A DNA stretch of 64,000 nt, taken from Olavius algarvensis associated proteobacterium Delta 3. GTDB taxonomy: Bacteria > Desulfobacterota > Desulfobacteria > Desulfobacterales > CAFBRK01. This document shows, in pieces, positions 52,816-60,146 of this stretch. Where the stretch lies: NCBI GenBank assembly GCA_903231505.1, contig CAFBRK010000234.1, positions 17,453 through 81,452 of the forward strand, written 5' to 3'. The number at the start of each line of letters is the position of its first letter. Within the stretch, counting starts at the first letter, position 1. The position numbers and the translations under genes were made by a program. The notes under the pieces are model-generated. The model was not told the DNA's origin, ran no database searches, and was given only the letters and a program-made list of their open reading frames with translations.

Positions 52816-53402
52816 AAGGGGGGCTGTCGTTTACAATCTATTTGGAGAAGACCACAAAAAAACAGCTAATCGATTTCATTTAAGTAATCGATTAGCCGTT
52901 AAGGAGAAAAACAGATGAAGAGTTTGTCGGGCTGTAGTTTACTTAAGCAATTATAATGCCAGTATTTAAAAATGCCCCGAAAAATATAATTATTCTATTC
53001 GTTTCAATTGGTTGCAATCATATCCAACCAAATCAGACCAAATCATGCACACCCACATCCGGTGTTTGAATTCAAATTTTTGAACCCCTCCGCCTCAAAA
53101 ACACAATAACTATCTGTTACCATTGTTATTTTGTATAAACCCGATCGATTCAAAAATTTGAACATCCCCATCCACGGTTTTAATCAACCCACTGATAACA
53201 TTAGTTTATATAAAACTACCCGGTTGTAAAAATATTTGAACCCTAAATCCCTGAAATCGGGAAAATTAATCATAACTATTCGATAATAAACATAATATTA
53301 AAAATATCGGCCCTGTCATCGATACCACACAATTGATGTGGTGTACGGGTAATTTTCTGCGAAAACTATTTCATACCAACTTGGCGGCATCGAAATCGCC
53401 GG
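52816..53402. other. AT-rich convergent spacer with a hairpin and degenerate repeats
   Basis: 587 bases between convergent genes, much more AT-rich than its neighbours. Contains the hairpin at 52865-52896 and three diverged copies of a TTCAAANNTTTGAA motif spaced about 75 bases apart (near 53081, 53149 and 53227), each followed by a CCCC/CCCT word. No coding frame is supported. Confidence 0.6.
52865..52896 (-). terminator. AT-rich hairpin with T tract on the minus strand
   Basis: 11-bp perfect arms GCTAATCGATT and AATCGATTAGC around a 10-base loop. Read on the minus strand it is followed by TG and seven T. It could end transcripts of the two-component operon, though about 500 bases downstream of its last gene. 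Confidence 0.5.
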
Positions 53403-54785
53403 TCAGGATCGAGATCCGATATCCAGTTTGAATTTTTTAATCTTCCAGTTCAATCCGCTCTTTCCGATACCCAGCAGATCAGCGGCCTGGGACTGAACAT
53501 TGTTGGTCAGGTTCAGGGCCCGTTCGATCATCTTCTTTTCGATCAGGGCAAGGGTATCATTGAGCTTTGCATCCGCCGGAATCGCCTCCAGGTGAAGCAC
53601 GTTGTATACGCTCTCTTTAAATTCGGCCGGCAGATCATCCACCAAAATGGTCTCTCCGGGGCAGAAGATCATTGCTCTTTCAATAACATTCTCAAGTTCC
53701 CGCACATTTCCCGGCCAGTTGTGATCGTACATCAATCGTTCAACTTCCCTGTCTACACCGGAAACCGGACGTTCGGCACGGTATTCCTCGTTATATTTCT
53801 TCACAAAATGGAGCACCAGGGGCCGGATATCCTCCGGACGCCGCCGCAATGGGGGCAAATCGATACTGACAACATTGAGTCGGAAAAAGAGATCTTCCCG
53901 AAATATTCCCGACGACACCGCCTCCCGCAGATTGCGATTCGTCGCGGCAATAAAACGGACATTGGCCGAGATGGGTTTGACGCCGCCGACACGTTCGAAC
54001 ACCTTATCCTGAAGCACCCGCAGCAACTTGACCTGAAGGTTGGCCGACAGCTCTCCGATCTCATCCAGAAACAGGGTGCCTCCTTCGGCCAGCTCGAATC
54101 GTCCTTTTTTCATGGCCATCGCACCGGTAAAGGCACCTTTTTCGTGTCCGAACAGTTCACTTTCGAGAAGGCTCTCCGCCAGTGCCGAGCAATTGACGGC
54201 AATAAACGGCCGATCCCGTCTGGGGCTGTTAAAATGGATGGCCCGTGATACCAGCTCCTTGCCGGTCCCGCTCTCTCCGCTCACCAGGACGGTCGCATTG
54301 GCCGGTGCCACCTTTTTCACGGTTTCGAACATTTTCTGCATTTCCTGGCTTTTACCGATGATATTGCCAAACCGGTACCGGGATTCCACATCGCTTTGAA
54401 GCCTCCGATTTTCCTTCACCACGCGAAAGACCGCCACGGCCTTTATCGCATAGGCCACCAGGCTTTCGTTATCAAATGGCTTCAATATATAATTGTAAGC
54501 GCCCTTCTGAATGGCTTCCACCGCTTTTTCGACGGTACCGTGGGCCGTCATCATAATAACCGGCAATTCGGCGTCATTGGCTTTGATCCGTTCCAACAGC
54601 TCAATGCCGTCCATGGACGGCATTTTCATATCGGTAATGACCAGGTCGACGTCGGAGTGTTCCAGGATGGCAAGGGCTTCATCGCCGCTATTGGCTGTTA
54701 GCGCTTCGAATCCTTCGTCTTCTAGAACCGCCGCCAAAATCAACGGATAGTTCTTCTCGTCGTCGACAATCAACACAGTATCCAT
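53403..54785 (-). CDS. Sigma-54-dependent response regulator (NtrC/PilR family)
   Basis: 460 residues. Receiver domain (VLIVDDEKNYP, phospho-Asp in VITDMKMPSMDGIELL, MMTAHGTVEKAVEAIQKGAYNYILKPFD), AAA+ domain (Walker A SGESGTGKELVSRAIH, GAFTGA for sigma-54 contact, Walker B LFLDEIGELS, R-finger region PPLRRRPEDI) and C-terminal Fis-type HTH (RALNLTNNVQSQAADLLGIGKSGL). Activates sigma-54 promoters after phosphorylation by the kinase upstream; the nearby pil operon is a possible target. Confidence 0.94.
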   Translation of the reverse strand: MDTVLIVDDEKNYPLILAAVLEDEGFEALTANSGDEALAILEHSDVDLVITDMKMPSMDGIELLERIKANDAELPVIMMTAHGTVEKAVEAIQKGAYNYILKPFDNESLVAYAIKAVAVFRVVKENRRLQSDVESRYRFGNIIGKSQEMQKMFETVKKVAPANATVLVSGESGTGKELVSRAIHFNSPRRDRPFIAVNCSALAESLLESELFGHEKGAFTGAMAMKKGRFELAEGGTLFLDEIGELSANLQVKLLRVLQDKVFERVGGVKPISANVRFIAATNRNLREAVSSGIFREDLFFRLNVVSIDLPPLRRRPEDIRPLVLHFVKKYNEEYRAERPVSGVDREVERLMYDHNWPGNVRELENVIERAMIFCPGETILVDDLPAEFKESVYNVLHLEAIPADAKLNDTLALIEKKMIERALNLTNNVQSQAADLLGIGKSGLNWKIKKFKLDIGSRS

Positions 54786-54790
54786 GGCAA

Positions 54791-56212
54791 TTATCCCCTC
54801 AGATTGATCGGCAGTTCCACCGTCGTCTGAGCTCCACCGTGAGCGTGGTTTTCAATGTGAATTTCCCCGCTATGGGCTTCAATGGTCTTCTGAACAATGC
54901 CCAGCCCCAAACCGGTTCCCTTTTCTTTGGTAGTAAAAAACGGATCCCATATTTTCGTGATGATATTCTCCGCGATGCCCTCGCCGTGATCCCGTATCAA
55001 CACCCGCAACCGCCCGTCCGCCTGCTCCATGTGAATTTGAATATCTCCGCCGCTTGGCATCGCCTGCATTGAGTTGATCAATAGATTTAAGAATGCCTGG
55101 TACAACATATCCGCATCGGCGAATATGTTCGGTAGGCGCTCTGGCGCTTCGATGTTAACGGCGTATCCCTCACTTTCCAATTGGGTACTCAGATAGGTAA
55201 CGTTCTTATCAAGGATTTCTTGCAGCCGACAGCTTTTAAACCTCGGCCACCTGGGCCTGGCAAAATTGAGAAAATCCGTGACGATGTTGTTGAGACGGCT
55301 GGATTCCTCGATGATAATGTCGGGGATGGTGTGGCCATCGGGGCTGCCTGCGGCTTTTTTCTTGAGCAGCCCGGCCGAGCTTCGGATAATTCCCAGGGGA
55401 TTTCGTATCTCGTGGGAAATACTGGCAACCATTTCCCCCAAGGAAGACAAGTGCTGGGCCCGGCTCAACTCTTCTTTTAACCGGAGCCTCTCCTGGACCC
55501 TGCGCTCGATGATGTTCTCGCCCCGTTTGACCACCATCAAAAGCACCATAAACAGAACGCCCATAATGGCCGTACATGTGGATATCACCAGAATCTGGAA
55601 TCGAAAGATAGCCTTGTCGTCCTCTGTAAGGTCCTGAACGATTTCCACGACACCGAGCACCGGCCCGGATATACGGGATAACGGTTTTTCAGCGCGCAAG
55701 GGGGCGAATGTAACTAATTTGCTCTCCTTTGGAAATCCAAGGGAAAGCTCGAACAGGCTGCCCCGCTGAGCCAGCGTGGAGGTCGTCCGACCCTCCAAGG
55801 CATTGGAGTAGCCGGTTCCCCCGGCGTTGACCAGCCCGATAATCCCCTTGTCGAAGCTATAGGAGACAATATTGTTCATATCGTAAATGTTGACCTGTTC
55901 TACTTTGAAACTGTGGAGAGTACTTCGAACCACGCGATCTAAATGTTCGAATTGCTCTTTGTCCCTGAGTTGAATTTTCCCGAACTTCAGCGCCGCAGGA
56001 ATAATAAACTGAAGAAACACCTGGTGATTGAGATTCTCCACGAGTACCAGGGCATACTCTTCGCTTTTTGACAATTGTAAGGATCGTGCCCATCGAACGT
56101 TCATCACCGCCAGCACGATTGTACCCAGAAATATGACCACCAGGCTGGTAAAGGTAAAGTATTTTACCAGTCGGAAAGGTTTTCCTTTTTCTGATGGAAC
56201 GATGGCTTTCAT
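54791..56212 (-). CDS. Membrane sensor histidine kinase (PilS-like position)
   Basis: 473 residues. N-terminal helix (FTSLVVIFLGTIVLAVMNVRWARSL), a periplasmic sensor region, a second helix (ILVISTCTAIMGVLFMVLLMVV), H-box MVASISHEIRNPLGIIRSSAGLLKK, N-box LLINSMQAMPS, G1 DHGEGIAENII, F-box WDPFFTTKEKGTGLGLGIVQKTIEAH. The regulator follows five bases after its stop, so they form a two-component pair. It sits next to pilMNOPQ but is divergent; a pilus role is inferred. Confidence 0.92.
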   Translation of the reverse strand: MKAIVPSEKGKPFRLVKYFTFTSLVVIFLGTIVLAVMNVRWARSLQLSKSEEYALVLVENLNHQVFLQFIIPAALKFGKIQLRDKEQFEHLDRVVRSTLHSFKVEQVNIYDMNNIVSYSFDKGIIGLVNAGGTGYSNALEGRTTSTLAQRGSLFELSLGFPKESKLVTFAPLRAEKPLSRISGPVLGVVEIVQDLTEDDKAIFRFQILVISTCTAIMGVLFMVLLMVVKRGENIIERRVQERLRLKEELSRAQHLSSLGEMVASISHEIRNPLGIIRSSAGLLKKKAAGSPDGHTIPDIIIEESSRLNNIVTDFLNFARPRWPRFKSCRLQEILDKNVTYLSTQLESEGYAVNIEAPERLPNIFADADMLYQAFLNLLINSMQAMPSGGDIQIHMEQADGRLRVLIRDHGEGIAENIITKIWDPFFTTKEKGTGLGLGIVQKTIEAHSGEIHIENHAHGGAQTTVELPINLRG

Positions 56213-56712
56213 TTTTCAATGATACCGCGGCCCGATTGTGTAATCCATATTCCCATGGACTGCATATAGGGCAGCAATCCCTTCTAAGTCAAGGTCACCG
56301 CCCAATGCCGGGCGTCGCTGCACCATGGAGCCGTGTCGAACGGTCCGCTGTCGGGAATGAGTGAAACCAATGGAAAATCCTGTAAATCTATTCCACACAT
56401 AGACACTAGATATAGTAATATATAGTAAAAATAAATACAAAATGTTCTAACTACGTATAATTTGCATATAATTATATATAATTAACTTGACTTACGGCCA
56501 TCTGGCTGTCACTTTATTACCTACGCCGACATTTCCTTTACTTCTGACGCCCGCTGTCATTTCGACCGGCAGGCTTAGGCAGACCCCAGTATAGCACTAC
56601 GGCAAAGTTTACTTTTTTCGGCGAAAGACACCACATGTGCTGTTAATCTTTTCTGAATGCCCACTACATCGTGTATCGAATGATAAATTGTAATTAATTA
56701 TATGCAATTTGC

Positions 56713-56741
56713 TTGACTTGTCCGTAACCGATCGAGATAAT
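56713..56741 (+). promoter_or_regulatory. Sigma-70-type promoter for the Xre-pil operon
   Basis: TTGACT (56713-56718), 17-base spacer, GATAAT (56736-56741), about 63 bases upstream of ATG 56804. A near-consensus spacing and match make it the likely operon promoter. Confidence 0.7.
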
Positions 56742-56760
56742 TATCGGGATCATCTCGATC
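56730..56760. promoter_or_regulatory. 9-bp inverted repeat overlapping the -10 element
   Basis: GATCGAGAT (56730-56738) and ATCTCGATC (56752-56760). The left arm covers the start of the -10 box. A natural operator for the Xre-type protein encoded just downstream. Confidence 0.65.
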
Positions 56761-56803
56761 AGTCAACACCGCCGAAAACCCAAGACCGGAAAAGTAAATG
56801 TAA

Positions 56804-57001
56804 ATGGGAAAGAATTCGCTTAAAGAGATTAGAGAGGCGCTCTTGATGAGCAAGGCTGAACTATCCAGGAAAGCCAACGTGTCTCCGGTTACTATCGCGC
56901 GGATTGAAAAGGGATATCCCTGTCGAATGGAAACAAAGCGGAAAATTCTACTTGCCCTGGGGTTCAAATTGAGTGAGAAGAGCAAGCTTTTTACGGATTA
57001 A
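56804..57001 (+). CDS. Small Xre-type helix-turn-helix regulator
   Basis: 65 residues. The whole protein is one HTH_3 domain: LKEIREALLMSKAELSRKANVSPVTIARIEKGYPCRMETKRKILLALG. It starts 9 bases before pilM's end of leader and is the first gene of the pil operon. The palindrome overlapping the promoter suggests autoregulation and control of pilMNOPQ. The ribosome binding site is weak. Confidence 0.88.
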   Translation: MGKNSLKEIREALLMSKAELSRKANVSPVTIARIEKGYPCRMETKRKILLALGFKLSEKSKLFTD

Positions 57002-57010
57002 GGACTAATT

Positions 57011-58066
57011 ATGCTGTTTGGTAAAAAAACACAGCTTGTTGGACTCGACATCGGGTCCCGCACCATCAAGGCAGCTGAAATTACCGAAACCAAAAAGGGG
57101 CGTACGTTAAAGTGTTTCGGCACGATGAACATTCCTGCTGGAGCAATTGAGGAAGGGAATATACAGGAGCCGGATGTTGTCGCGGATCAGATTCGCCAGC
57201 TCTTTAAGAATTTCAGCATTAAAGAGAGCAACGTCGCCATATCCATCGGAGGCTACTCGGTCATCGTAAAAAAAATCAATGTCCAGACGATGGAGGAAGA
57301 AGAGCTTCAGGAAACCATCAACATGGAAGCCGAGCAATACATCCCCTTCGATATCAGCGACGTCAATCTGGATTTTCAGATTCTCGGTGAAAATGAACAC
57401 AATCCGAATCAGATGAGTGTTCTTCTGGTCGCCGCCAAAAAAGAAATGATCAATGACTATGTCAACCTGATGAATATGGCAAAACTGAATCCATGCGTAA
57501 TCGATATCGACGCATTCGCCCTTCAGAACATATATAGCGAGAATTATCCGACGTCAGAGGAGAACGTGGCACTTATCGATATCGGTGCCAGCAAGACGTC
57601 ACTGAACATCCTTAAAGAAGGGCAATCTGTATTCATGCGGGACGTTTCGCTTGGATGCGGCCAAATTAATCAAAAAATTGTATCCATGACAGAGTGCACC
57701 CCGGAGGAAGCGGAAGACATTAAATTTAACGAGGAACCGCATCAGATATCGATGGATGATCTTCGCGAAATAAAGTCGACCGTTGTGGCCGATTGGTGTA
57801 CTGAAATCCGGAGAGCGCTGGATTTTTTCTATTCAACCTACCCTGAAGATCAAATTCAGCGAATCATTCTATCCGGAGGGGGAGGCAACATTGCCGAATT
57901 TCGAGAATTGTTGGCGGTTGAGACCTCTGCCGAGGTTCAAACCATAAATCCTTTCGGAGACATTTTCATAGATCCGGATCGGTTCGACACGGACTACATC
58001 AAACACATGGCCCCCCAGGCAGCAATTTGCATGGGACTGGCTCTGAGAAAAATTGACGACAAATGA
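57011..58066 (+). CDS. pilM: Type IV pilus assembly protein PilM
   Basis: 351 residues. Actin-like cytoplasmic ATPase of the pilus alignment subcomplex that binds the PilN N-terminus. Motifs: VGLDIGSRTIKAAEI (phosphate 1), LIDIGASKTSLNIL (phosphate 2), ILSGGGGNIAEF (adenosine). AAGGA precedes the ATG; the stop overlaps pilN (ATGA). Confidence 0.95.
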   Translation: MLFGKKTQLVGLDIGSRTIKAAEITETKKGRTLKCFGTMNIPAGAIEEGNIQEPDVVADQIRQLFKNFSIKESNVAISIGGYSVIVKKINVQTMEEEELQETINMEAEQYIPFDISDVNLDFQILGENEHNPNQMSVLLVAAKKEMINDYVNLMNMAKLNPCVIDIDAFALQNIYSENYPTSEENVALIDIGASKTSLNILKEGQSVFMRDVSLGCGQINQKIVSMTECTPEEAEDIKFNEEPHQISMDDLREIKSTVVADWCTEIRRALDFFYSTYPEDQIQRIILSGGGGNIAEFRELLAVETSAEVQTINPFGDIFIDPDRFDTDYIKHMAPQAAICMGLALRKIDDK

Positions 58067-58611
58067 TACGTATCAATCTTCTCCCATTTCGGGCAACGCG
58101 TAAAAAGGAGAACATCCGCCGGCAGGTGTTCATCTTTGTTTCCATGTTCGTTTTGATCGCTCTTGTTCTCGTATATTACAACATGATGCTGGCCGGAAAA
58201 ATCGATACCCTCGAGGCTAAAGTCAACTCAACAAAGAAAGAGCTGATAGAGGTACAGAAAAAAGCCAGAGAAGTCGACCGAATAAAAAAGGAAATAGCCA
58301 CTCTTGAAAAGAAGATGAACATCATTTCCACGCTGGAACGAAATCGTACTGTTCCGATGGAATTTCTGGTCGCCATGTCCGAACTGATCGTTGAAAAGAA
58401 AATGTGGCTGACCCGAATGGATATCGGGGCCGGCTCGGTAACTATGGACGGTCTCGCCCTCGACAATAAAACGGTAGCCGTCTTTCTTCAAAGGCTGGAG
58501 GAGGCACCCCTTTTCAATGGCGTGAATCTGAAGAAAATCACCCAGTCTGACAAAACCGGCATTAGCTTGAAGCAGTTTAATGTTGAGTGCCGAAGGGCTC
58601 CCCTGGGCTAA
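58063..58611 (+). CDS. pilN: Type IV pilus assembly protein PilN
   Basis: 182 residues. The short cytoplasmic start MIRINLLPFRATRKKENIRR is the PilM-binding motif; one transmembrane helix (VFIFVSMFVLIALVLVYYN) and a coiled coil (DTLEAKVNSTKKELIEVQKK) lead to a ferredoxin-like periplasmic domain (MSELIVEKKMWLTRMDIG). Partner of PilO and PilM in the inner-membrane ring. Overlaps pilM by four bases. Confidence 0.95.
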   Translation: MIRINLLPFRATRKKENIRRQVFIFVSMFVLIALVLVYYNMMLAGKIDTLEAKVNSTKKELIEVQKKAREVDRIKKEIATLEKKMNIISTLERNRTVPMEFLVAMSELIVEKKMWLTRMDIGAGSVTMDGLALDNKTVAVFLQRLEEAPLFNGVNLKKITQSDKTGISLKQFNVECRRAPLG

Positions 58612-58628
58612 CAGATAATGGTGGAAAT

Positions 58629-59261
58629 ATGGCGAAGTTAAAACTTCCAAAAATTTCGATGGAAAAACTGGAGCCCTTTTTCGACCGTTTGTCGAAATTA
58701 AATACGCTTCAACGGCTTCTGATATGCGTCGGCTGTTATGCGATACTTGTAGCGCCGTTTGTCTGGTTCTCCTAATCTTCCGAAATTTGATAAAATTGAT
58801 CAATTATCAACAGAGCTCGATTCGCTTGAGAGAAAACTTATGATCGCCAAGCGGAAAGCCGCTCAATATAGAAAAATGGTTGCGCTCCTGAAGGAAGCCA
58901 AGGGCAATTTTGAACTCGCGAAAAAAAATTACCCCAGACCAAGGAGATACCAAACCTTCTGGCCAGTATCACCGCATCGGGGCAGGCATCGGGATTATCG
59001 TTTCTGCTCTTCGAGCCCCGCAGTGAAGTCAAAAAGGACTTTTATGCTGAAATACCTATGGCTATCAAAGTCAGCGGCGATTATCGAAGTGTCGCGTTCT
59101 TTTTCGAACGGCTTTCACGTTTATCCAGGATTGTAAACATCAGGAACATTAAAATGCGCCCGGAGGAGGAAGCTGGAAAGCTTTCAACCGAATGTACCGC
59201 TGTCACGTATCGTTTTATAGATGCTCCTAAAAAACAGCCGGCAAAGAAAAAGCGCAAGTAA
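58629..59261 (+). CDS. pilO: Type IV pilus assembly protein PilO (two compensating frameshifts in this sequence)
   Basis: Reconstructed to about 210 residues, the normal PilO length. It reads MAKLKLPKISMEKLEPFFDRL then one membrane helix (LLICVGCYAILVAPFVWFS). An extra A at 58774-58775 would otherwise stop translation; removing it gives SYLPKFDKIDQLSTEL. The frame is lost again in the A8 run (58921-58928); a ninth A restores LPQTKEIPNLLASITASGQ and then the last third (MAIKVSGDYRSVAFFFERL). Because the two indels compensate, start and end are in the same frame. In vivo the gene is most likely intact. Confidence 0.85.
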
Positions 59262-59314
59262 CATCAAAAAACCTTAGGAACTGACACAGCGACAGGCGAG
59301 AGAGAAAACGGCAT

Positions 59315-60142
59315 ATGACGCGTAAATGGTTTCATACGGTATGCATCATCACGGCACTTATTTTCTTTGCCGGATGTGAAAGCAAGGCGCCGCCGCCGCC
59401 GCCCGAGAAGAAAATGGTTCGGAAAAAGATATCTGCAGGGAAAGCGCCGGTCGCCCAAAAGAAGAAAACTCCTGCGCCCGCGAAACCGAAGGCTCAACCC
59501 CAGAAAACAGCGACCCCGCCGCCGAAGGCAACAGCAAAGGCGGCTCCTGTCAAACCCAAACCGGCAAAAATTACCCCCGCTGCCCCGGCCGTTGCGCCGT
59601 CCCCGAAACCGTCTACGGCACAGAAAGCCGCTGCTCCGGCTAAAACGGCGCCTCCTGCGGCAGCGCCCAAGCCGAAACCGGCTCAACCCGGTGCCAAACC
59701 GGATCTGGGCCCGGCACCTCCGGGAGATAATCTCTCAAAGGTCGTCGCGACCGCTCGTGGCGTCACAAGAGGCGGTGCTCAGAAGATCCGTGTCGATCCG
59801 TTCAAATCGCCCATCGCAAAGCAGCCGGAGCAACGAAAGACGGGGACAAGAAAGAAGCCGGCCAAGCCAAAGAGGCCCAAGACTCCCCTGGAAAGGCTCG
59901 ATTTGCGTCAGTTGAAATTGACGGCGATTATCGCGACACCACGTGGCCGGAAAGCACTGGTAGAAGAAGCCTCGGGGAAGGGGTACGTCATTCGAAAGGG
60001 AACATATATCGGCGTCCACGAGGGGCAGGTCGTTGAGATAGCTTCCGACCGGGTCATCGTTCGAGAAGAGATTGAAAATGCCATCGGGGAATCGGTGGTA
60101 AACAAGCGGGAGCTTAGACTTCCGAGACGCTTTGGAGAATAG
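59315..60142 (+). CDS. pilP: Type IV pilus lipoprotein PilP
   Basis: 275 residues. Lipoprotein signal peptide ending in the lipobox FAGC. A long Lys/Pro/Ala-rich, unstructured linker spans residues about 25-135. The C-terminal PilP fold has VDPFKSPI, LERLDLRQLKLTAIIATPRGRKALVEEASGKGYVIRKGTYIG and VIVREEIENAIGESVVNKRELRL. It connects the PilMNO inner-membrane complex to the PilQ secretin. The linker is longer than in most homologs. pilQ starts about four bases after the stop. Confidence 0.93.
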   Translation: MTRKWFHTVCIITALIFFAGCESKAPPPPPEKKMVRKKISAGKAPVAQKKKTPAPAKPKAQPQKTATPPPKATAKAAPVKPKPAKITPAAPAVAPSPKPSTAQKAAAPAKTAPPAAAPKPKPAQPGAKPDLGPAPPGDNLSKVVATARGVTRGGAQKIRVDPFKSPIAKQPEQRKTGTRKKPAKPKRPKTPLERLDLRQLKLTAIIATPRGRKALVEEASGKGYVIRKGTYIGVHEGQVVEIASDRVIVREEIENAIGESVVNKRELRLPRRFGE

Positions 60143-60146
60143 CATT

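Larger units (their letters stand above)
56213..56803. other. AT-rich divergent regulatory region of the pil operon
   Basis: 591 bases. Contains the promoter and operator listed at 56713-56760 and a second TTGACT-containing AT-rich word near 56484. No gene supported. Confidence 0.6.
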
